64,000 nt of DNA from Megalonaias nervosa (Eukaryota > Mollusca > Bivalvia > Unionida > Unionidae), in assembly GCA_016617855.1 (NCBI GenBank), contig JAECUM010092837.1:268003-332002 (forward strand). The letters run 5' to 3'. The position numbers and the translations under genes were made by a program. This document shows positions 58,213 through 64,000 of the stretch, piece by piece. Position 1 is the first letter of the stretch. Each line of letters begins with the position of its first letter. Below the pieces are notes generated by a model, which was not told the origin of the DNA, ran no database searches, and saw only the letters and a program-made list of their open reading frames with translations.

Positions 58213-59426
58213 ATCTTAAATACTATTTCCTTTTCTGATGATTACTCCAGATCAACTGCAACTAATATGATGTGGTTTAAAGATACTGGAGCTGGTTCGT
58301 CGGGTGTTGTTGCATCAGCTGAATTTGTTTCAGGAGGAGTAGCTATTTTTGTTGCCGGGGCTAATGCCGATGCAGATGTTGTAATTGTGAGAAATTTTCT
58401 TATTGCTAATGCTAATAATTTTGGTATAGCCGCACCAGCTGCTGATGCTGGTGTAGATGCTACAAGAGTCTCACTTATTGCAGCTTGTAATAATCTTGGT
58501 ATAACACCACCAGGTACGGCTACAACCGGCACTGAAATGTTAACTCGTGTTAATAACTTATTTCTCAGCATCAAAAGAAATATACGTTACAATGAAGGTT
58601 ATGCTAAGAGAAAGGCACTTGCAGCAGAATCACGTCAAATTACAATGATGCTACCGTTGAGCACAATATTTGCCTTTATCGCGAATACAACAAATTATTT
58701 CGTGGAGTTAAACATACACTGATTTTAGATAGAGCAGAACAAAATGATTGTTTATTTCGAGCTGGCGGAGCTGATGTACAATTTGTCATAAGCAAACTTG
58801 CGCTGTGGATGCCACGAATAACTCAGTCAATCACAAAAGCGTCAGAATTAAATAGTATACTTGATAAACACACAAATATAATTTTTTTTCAGCAACATAA
58901 AATATATCAAACAGCTGTTCCAAATACCACCGACTACACATGGCGAGTCACAACAACGTCAAGTGAACAACTACCGACGCAATTGTTTGTTGTATTTCAG
59001 CAGCAAGGTCGACGTGTTAACCAACAACAAAATAATGCAATATTTGATAATGCTAATGTTAGACGAATATACGCCTTACTAAATTCAAAGCAATATCCAT
59101 AACGAGCGATCGAATGCAATTTTGCAGATGACGCTAATAAAAATATTACTCGACCGCACATGTATTTTATGTACGCAATGCAGAAATATCAGGATGTTGG
59201 AGATGGATCTCAGATATCAGTAGAGGAATTTCGTACACTTTACCCAATATTTTATTTTGATGTTAGTAAACATAGCGAGAGAGCTGTCGATTCTACAGCT
59301 GATATTAAAATTACTTGGACATTAGGAGTAGCTCCAGCAGCTCAGCTGTACGTATATGCGTTAGTGATCAGCGACAGACTTATAACAATTGACTCTATCG
59401 GAGGTAAAATGTCAGTACAAGCTTGA
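58213..59426 (+). pseudogene. Major capsid protein of element 2, 5'-truncated and broken
   Basis: Coding sense begins at the very first base after the right terminal repeat of element 1; SDDYSRST aligns with SDDYSRSA of the element 1 capsid (about residue 120), so the N-terminal part is missing. The frame runs through an Ala/Gly-rich insertion-like stretch and MMLPLSTIFAF, shifts near 58,680, continues with FRGVKHTLILDRAEQ and LALWMPRITQS, meets TAA at 59100-59102, and ends after FRTLYPIFYFDVSK and a hydrophobic close at TGA 59424. The LWMP and YPI.YFD blocks match element 1. Double-jelly-roll capsid. Confidence 0.8.
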
Positions 59427-59469
59427 AGAACTTCAAGTTTAATCTGTAATCTATATATAATTAAAAAAA

Positions 59470-59878
59470 TATATTGTAAAAGAAATATATTTGACTGATG
59501 GTCAAGTTAAAAAAATTAACAGCTGCTGTTGCAAAGCAGAGGCGGGTATCATTAAAAATAAAACCTAACACTGAAGGTGTTTGCAAAGGTACTTTAACAA
59601 AATTAATGTTAACCAAAATCCAAATAAATAAATACGATCGCTAAAAACCTTTTGTTTTAAATTTAATTGCAACACAAATAACAGCAATGTCAAAACAAGG
59701 TGGTTTCTTTGGTCCGGCACTATCTGTTATGGCCAGAACATTAATACCTAAAATTTTGCCAGTACTTGGTACATTAGGATTAACAGCAGCGTCTGGCGCA
59801 GTATCTGGCGCGACGAAAAAGACTGTCTCAGGCGATGGAATAAAAAAATATTTGTTTAAAGATAAATATAATGCCTAA
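59470..59878 (+). pseudogene. pX-like protein of element 2, broken
   Basis: The sense starts in a frame with EIYLTDGQVKK (about 59,480), shifts at a seven-A run (about 59,509-59,515) into KLTAAVAKQRRVSLKIK, passes the stop at 59642-59644, and continues from about 59,645 through ATQITAMSKQGGFFGPALS and the hydrophobic IPKILPVLGTLGLTAASGAV to TAA 59876-59878. An LTDGQ start, Lys-rich repeats and GGF plus hydrophobic helix form the pX-like layout also seen at 45115-45633. The ATG at 59687 starts the well-preserved C-terminal half. Confidence 0.6.
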
Positions 59879-60051
59879 ACGAAAAACGGCAAAAAGAAAG
59901 ACAACAACGAAAGAAAAAAGACGCGATCGCGTCGAAAAACAAACAAGGGTGGATTTATAGGACCGTTGCTGGCGGGAGTAGCGTAAGTCTATTGCCAAAT
60001 CTGTTGGGAATAGGCAGAGGACTAACATTGCCAGGAACTCAACCGCGTTGA
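59871..60051 (+). pseudogene. Small basic core-like protein, frameshifted
   Basis: The ATG at 59871 overlaps the pX-like stop (atgcctaa). The product starts MPKRKTAKRKTTTKEK, highly basic, and the sense then passes through two frame changes (near 59,920 and 59,990) into RRKTNKGGFIGPLLAGVA and LLPNLLGIGRGLTLPGTQPR. It ends at TGA 60049-60051, overlapping the protease start. A basic head with a GGF-hydrophobic tail suggests a DNA-condensing or minor capsid peptide, as in adenovirus cores. Confidence 0.5.
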
Positions 60052-60461
60052 GTAACTTTGATATACTTGATAAGCTAAAAAAAGTAAAAACATTTCCGTG
60101 GAGTTTATCCAAAGATGAACTTGATGATGCCCCAGCTGGGGGTTCGTTTGTGATAAATATACAAGATTTCAATGATGGATCTGGCACACATTGGGTAGCT
60201 GTTTGTAATAGTAATAATTTTGATTCATTTGGACTTCCACCAAGTGACGCAATAAACAAATATATAAACAAAAAATATAAAATAATTAATTATTCGTCCA
60301 ATCAAATTCAGCCTGTTGGAACTTCTGCTTGTGGATACTATTGAGTGATGTTTATGAAACAAATGTCCCAATCCTCTGGATTGGATTTTTTAAAATTCAT
60401 TTTACAGTTTGACAAGAAACCTTCTCACGCCAATGATGAAATTGCAATTAATTTTGTGTAA
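60048..60461 (+). pseudogene. Adenain-type protease of element 2, start codon changed and one stop
   Basis: The frame begins with TTG at 60048 where the element 1 homologue has ATG, followed by SNFDILDKLKK. The His box GSGTHWVAVCN, NFDSFGLPP, and the Cys box GTSACGYY follow; TGA at 60342-60344 interrupts right after the Cys box, and the frame continues (VMFMKQMSQSSGLDFLKF) to TAA 60459-60461. His, Asp and Cys are present. The TTG start overlaps the preceding stop (ttga), a coupling-like arrangement. Confidence 0.75.
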
Positions 60462-60469
60462 ACTTACAA

Positions 60470-60690
60470 ATATAAACTTTCAACATATTGTCTCAAGTGT
60501 AAAACTAAAACAGAAAATAAAGATGAAACAACAGAAAAAACCCCAAAAATAATAGGATAATGCTGAAAATAATTTGTACAATCTACGGGAAAAGAAAAGT
60601 TTGTTTTTACCAACAACAAAGTTGTCCGGAGCTGGTTGTCCATGTCCGGGCGTTGCGAGGGAAGTTATTTTAGTAGACGACTGAAAAAAA
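60470..60690 (+). pseudogene. Zinc-ribbon remnant
   Basis: The frame contains YCLKCKTKTENK (CxxC) followed by two frame-breaking regions and, in other frames, AGCPCPGVARE. It resembles the N-terminal zinc ribbon of the phospholipase-like protein of element 1 (CVRC...CVKCGTKKYKF) in spacing, but is not open. Low confidence; it may be just a degraded small gene between protease and phospholipase genes. Confidence 0.35.
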
Positions 60691-60797
60691 ATATTTATAA
60701 ATCTGAAGAAAAAAAAAAGATTTATAAGAAATTTCAGTTATAAATCTGAACAAATATTATTATAAATCTAAAAAATTTGTAAGTTATAAAATAAATA

Positions 60798-61247
60798 ATG
60801 AGATGCAAGTGCGATTGTGACAGAGATCTCTGTCCTGAGCAAAATAAAATTGTTACATATTGTCAGAAATGCAACAACAGAGAAATAATTGGAACAGATA
60901 TAGATATACATAAATTAATTGGCAAATTACCGAAGCAAAAAGGCGGTTGGACATTGCCAGGCCATAAATATGCTGGACCTTATAATTTTCTTGATAAACA
61001 ACTTGACGAGAACGATAATCCGCTGCCAGGACAAGAGCCTTACAATCAAGCTGATGCAATAGCAATGCGCCATGATATCTGTTACCGGAACAACGAAGAA
61101 GATAAGCAAGGTTGCGATAAAGTAATGCTAGACGAACTTCGTGATATGAAACCTGTAAATATGCGAGATCGTGTTGATAGAAAGTTGGTGCAGGGTTTTA
61201 TTGGATCAAAATATAAATTAGGACTCGGTAAAAAAAGAATTATATGA
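60798..61247 (+). CDS. Zinc-ribbon / phospholipase A2-like protein of element 2
   Basis: An intact 149-residue frame after aaataataATG-type sequence. N-part: MRCKCDCDRDLC and CQKCNN, Cys-rich. Then LPGHKYAGPYNFLDKQLD in the calcium-loop position and DAIAMRHDICYRNNEED with the HD pair of phospholipase A2. The loop lacks the YxGxG seen in element 1 (YAGPYN here), which may weaken calcium binding. The basic C-terminus (SKYKLGLGKKRII) matches the end of the element 1 gene. It probably aids membrane passage; this is inferred from the parvovirus precedent. The end overlaps the integrase coding sense. Confidence 0.7.
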   Translation: MRCKCDCDRDLCPEQNKIVTYCQKCNNREIIGTDIDIHKLIGKLPKQKGGWTLPGHKYAGPYNFLDKQLDENDNPLPGQEPYNQADAIAMRHDICYRNNEEDKQGCDKVMLDELRDMKPVNMRDRVDRKLVQGFIGSKYKLGLGKKRII

Positions 61248-62068
61248 TGATCTTTCCTCAGAGCTACACAAACCTAAAAAAAAATGTTTACGCGACGTAA
61301 AGTTGTCGCAAATACCGCTGACGATATCTGGGCGATAGATTTAGTTGATGTGTCAAATCTATCTGAATTTAACAATAATAAAATATATCTTTTTAATGTT
61401 GTAGATGTTTTTAGCAAATATGCGTTTAGTGTACCTGTTTCAGATAAGACAGGAACGTTAATGACTGATGCGTTAAAACAAATAATAACAAGTACAGAAA
61501 GAAAACCAAATAGAATCTGGACCGATCATGGAGCAGAATTTTTAATAAAATATTTGAGTAGTTTTTAGAACAAATTAACATCAAAAAATATGTTACAGGA
61601 AATGAAGGTAAAAGTGTTGTCGTCAAGCAATTTAATCGCACGCTAAATGAAAATATCCTCAACTATTTGACAGCTAAAAATACGAGTAAATATACTGATA
61701 ATTTACAGAAAATTGTTGACGAATACAGTAACATGAAGAACAGATCAATAGAAATGTCGCCAAACGACGCAATTTAAAATGCGATATTAGCAAATGAAAA
61801 TATGTACCGCAGACATAAATATAAAGTTGGTGATAAAATTAGAATTTCTCTGACAAGAAAAACATTTGAGAAAGGATTTATTCCGAACTGGAGCGAAGAA
61901 GTATTTGTTATTGATAAAGTACTTTTAACAATACCAGTGACTCATGCGCTAAAAGATCTTTTAGGTGAACCTATAACTGGTAGTTTTTATGAACAAGAAC
62001 TTCAGAAAACCGAACAAGATATATTTGTTATTGTTAAAGTTATTAAGAAAAAAGGTAATAAAGTTTAG
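61248..62068 (+). pseudogene. DDE integrase of element 2, broken; catalytic Glu replaced
   Basis: Frame pieces: LSSELHKPKKK (about 61,250-61,282) before a nine-A run that shifts the frame; MFTRRKVVANTADDIWAIDL from 61284 with the first Asp; IWTDHGAEF with the second; a stop/shift zone at about 61,545-61,570; then KSVVVKQFNRTLNENI, where Lys stands in place of the catalytic Glu of the usual VERFNRT; NMKNRSIEMSPNDAI, TAA near 61,776; and a C-terminal domain (HKYKVGDKIRISLTRKTFEK) to TAG 62066. The LHKP start and KVGD tail are typical of Polinton integrases. Non-functional. Confidence 0.8.
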
Positions 62069-62368
62069 TTAAATGGCGTGGGTATAGCGATAAATTTAAT
62101 AGCTGGCTACCAACTAAGTCGATTTCGATAAAATAATGTTATTATAAATTTGTTCGTACTTCATCAGTACAGATTTACATTTAACCGGTCTACACAAGGA
62201 AATTAAATGTAATTTTCTTACATTATCGACTGGCATCAAATTGAATATTTTAACAAAAATAAAATCGTATTTTATATTTCTTTGCTGGCCAGTTATTTTT
62301 ACCTTAAGAAAAGGTATTATAAGTTGCCAAAATATATTGTTGCTCTGTAATAGTAAAATGAAATTTTA
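62069..62368. other. Non-coding AT-rich spacer
   Basis: About 300 bp between the integrase end and the end of a minus-strand small gene. No frame or motif is recognised. Confidence 0.4.
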
Positions 62369-62620
62369 TTATTTTTTAGCGATATGATATTTAACATAAT
62401 ATCGTCCAGTTGTCGGTCTACTATAATTTCTTTTGCTAACGACAAAGTCGTCGACGTCAAGAACTTCATCATCATCGTCATTGTTGTACTAAATATCATC
62501 TTCACTATAACCAGCAGATGTATCTGAGATAACGTTATATTTTGGTATTAAATTGTTGTTGATGTTTTTGGCGATTGTATCGTCAGCATAAATACCAGCA
62601 AGTTGTTTCATTAAGTTCAT
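62369..62620 (-). pseudogene. Small acidic protein, unknown, one in-frame TAG
   Basis: The start at 62620 follows ttataatATG. The frame gives MNLMKQLAGIYADDTIAKNI, then an acidic middle with TAG at 62489-62491 followed by DDDDEVLDVDDFVVSK, and ends with TGRYYVKYHIAKK at TAA 62369. 83 sense positions including the stop site. No domain recognised. It lies 48 bp from the divergent gene at 62669. Confidence 0.5.
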
Positions 62621-62668
62621 ATTATAATATACTTTTATCTAATTATAAATAATAAAATGACAACATAA

Positions 62669-62953
62669 ATGAAATCTCCTGATGTAAAATATCATCAGAA
62701 AGTTGAAATATTAAATTACAAAGAACTAGCCGAAGCAGTACGAAAATGTCTCTCGGGATATAGTGCTTATTCTGTTAATGTTATTGTAATGCAAGGTGAC
62801 TCTGGTAAAATACTTCTAACAGCAGCAGAAAAAAATAAACTTAATGATAGCGCATTGATAACACTAAAATTTGATCGAGATGATATTTTGATGTTTGCCT
62901 ATAGTTGCCTTACTAAGACCGAGCTAAGAAACATCATTAATCGTCATATTTGA
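62669..62953 (+). CDS. Unknown 94-residue protein
   Basis: An intact frame after acataaATG. Mixed alpha/beta composition, with YKELAEAVRKCLSGYSAYSV, a Val-rich strand (NVIVMQGDSGKILL) and a helical end. No motif I can name. Its 3' end overlaps the end of the opposing HNH gene by 17 bp, which supports both as real genes. Confidence 0.5.
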   Translation: MKSPDVKYHQKVEILNYKELAEAVRKCLSGYSAYSVNVIVMQGDSGKILLTAAEKNKLNDSALITLKFDRDDILMFAYSCLTKTELRNIINRHI

Positions 62954-63773
62954 AAATAAATCTGTCAAATGTTGACGTTGATGTTGCTGATCTTTTTATA
63001 TTATCAGCTTGCATCTTTTACTGATTGCGAATGAATTTTATGATATTTTGCGGCAGACGTTATTGATTTAAAATTTTCTTTTTTCTCCAGTCCCCAGATT
63101 TACTGATATAACTGCTTTTGGATCTTTAAAATTTGAAGCATCAGAACCAGCTCCGCATCTGGTATCTTCTTTTGATGTAACTAAATCTAAGTTTTCAATC
63201 CTATTATCAGTTTAATTTTGTTAATATGATCAATAATCAAATTATTTGGAATAGCGCCATTAAAAGTTTCGTAAATAAATCTATGTGACAGATAATGAAC
63301 TTGATCAATTTTTGTTCTTCCAACAGTTACCATCAATTATCCGCTATTTTGCATAAAACCAACAACCTTTTTAGCTTTCTATTCCGTATAACTCCTTTGT
63401 CAGACGCCTCATATAGATTAAATACTTGATGCAGTTGAAATTCGTTTTGTAATGATAAATTTTCAATATTATCATCATTAACTGCGACATTTATTCTATA
63501 GACTCTTTGTCCATTTGGAATGACTCCACAAAACAAAGTATAAATAAAATCTTTTCTAAATATTTCAGTCCTATCTATATTATCACCTTTTACTGAGATT
63601 TTAATTCCAGCTGGTGTAGCTTTACCAAAAGGTTTTTGATATTTTATGTGAATAACAGAACCTAATGCATTTCCAGCGTAACTATTATAAATTGGGTTTA
63701 CGTGATATTCTTCTTGTTCCTCTGCTGTCAAACCAATATATCTCATAATGTTTGTCATAATATTATATAACAT
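62937..63773 (-). pseudogene. Two-module NUMOD-HNH endonuclease, frameshifted
   Basis: From the start at 63773 the open part (146 codons) holds a degenerate first module (VNPIYNSYAGNALGSVIHIK, then FIYTLFCGVIPNGQ and ENLSLQN, lacking the DH pair) and the start of a second (YEASDKGVIRNRKLKR). After TAA at 63333-63335 other frames give YLSHRFIYETFNGAIPNNL, IIDHINKIKTDNRIENLDLV (the HNH core), a NUMOD1-like FKSITSAAKYHKIHSQSV and a tail ending at TAA 62937. It is a relative of 51454-51966 with an extra upstream module. Confidence 0.7.
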
Positions 63774-63840
63774 TTTATATCTCTAATTGAAAAATACATA
63801 AAAAAATCAATTAAATATAAAAATACTATATATAATATAA
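63774..63840. promoter_or_regulatory. Divergent start region
   Basis: 67 bp of nearly pure A/T between the HNH start (63773, behind tataaa) and the next gene start at 63841 (behind tatataatata). A bidirectional promoter is likely. Confidence 0.35.
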
Positions 63841-64000
63841 TGCTAAAATTGCGATATATTGCCAAGAAGAGCATTATCAAAGCAGAAAAAATTGCTACAG
63901 CCTTTTCCGGTTTTGATAACAGTTACAAATTTGATGATCAAAATGTCTTAGCAAATTTTAACTCAACAAATTTATTTCATCTTTCACAACCTGTTATAGC
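63841..64000 (+). CDS. 5' end of an unknown gene, cut by the window
   Basis: ATG at 63841 after tatataatataATG-like sequence; 53 codons are open to the window end. It starts MLKLRYIAKKSIIKAEKIA, basic, then a polar stretch. No motif is visible. In element 1 the HNH gene is followed, across a divergent gap, by the polymerase, so this could be the polymerase of element 2; that is a guess from gene order. Confidence 0.4.

Larger units (their letters stand above)
58213..64000. mobile_element. Maverick/Polinton element 2, partial
   Basis: Second virus-like element, entered in the middle of its capsid gene and running off the window. Gene order is capsid, pX-like, basic core-like, protease, zinc ribbon, phospholipase-like, integrase, small divergent genes and HNH. 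The proteins differ strongly from those of element 1, and the integrase is of another subfamily, so it is not a duplicate. No terminal repeat of its own is seen. Several genes have stops or shifts. Confidence 0.85.

Noticed and set aside
41849..64000. One single large Polinton covering both viral regions
   Set aside because: Capsid, protease, pX-like, phospholipase and integrase genes are present twice with strong divergence, and a full terminal repeat lies between the two sets.

Overview
The window is animal nuclear DNA carrying two old virus-like elements. It is AT-rich, with long introns, tRNA-derived SINEs, DIRS-like, LINE and cut-and-paste transposon debris, and six exons of a GON4L-like gene. 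A marine invertebrate, probably a mollusc or another lophotrochozoan, fits best; the phylum is an inference from repeat style only.

Region 1-41,848 is host DNA. A minus-strand gene starts at 36,113 and is spliced through exons at 36.1, 33.7, 21.8, 17.6, 11.4 and 10.0 kb, all with GT/AG borders and matching phases; it probably runs off the left edge. The blocks LTNEHV, EPKMTRSK and the acidic EEEDEEDEEYNPEED tail identify it as the 5' half of a GON-4-like gene. Its introns and upstream flank hold SINEs with target duplications, two Tigger/pogo-like inverted-repeat elements (one holding a nested hAT-like element, one holding a SINE), hAT and DIRS pseudogenes, a LINE 3' end, and several tandem repeat fields.

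Region 41,849-58,212 (16.4 kb) is a Maverick/Polinton (adintovirus-like) element bounded by terminal inverted repeats of 238 and 249 bp. Left to right it has a Pro/Gln-rich protein, a pVI-like minor capsid protein, the double-jelly-roll major capsid protein, a pX-like protein, an adenain-type protease, a fibre with phage-tail-fibre-like repeats, a two-helix membrane protein, the penton, an unknown minus-strand protein, a repeat-rich non-coding island, a NUMOD/HNH endonuclease, a Cys-rich zinc protein, a single frame coding DNA polymerase B plus SF1 helicase plus HNH, a retroviral-type integrase, a phospholipase A2-like protein and an A32-like packaging ATPase. Most genes carry stops or frameshifts, while the ATPase, HNH, pVI-like and 49.4-kb genes are open, so this is a decaying endogenous copy.

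Region 58,213-64,000 is part of a second, different Polinton. It starts abruptly inside a major capsid gene and continues with pX-like, basic core-like, protease, zinc-ribbon, phospholipase A2-like, integrase (a different subfamily), two small unknown genes and a broken two-module HNH gene, then the first codons of another gene at the window edge. The first element touches the second inside its capsid gene, but the left flank is unrelated host DNA and there is no target duplication. The junction is therefore a rearrangement or an assembly join rather than a simple nested insertion.

The points most worth a second look are the terminal repeats that are themselves bounded by 19-bp inverted repeats, the polymerase-helicase-HNH fusion, the phospholipase genes in both elements, the recurrent TATAATG/TAAATG-like sequence at gene starts, and the single-base frameshifts in A runs.
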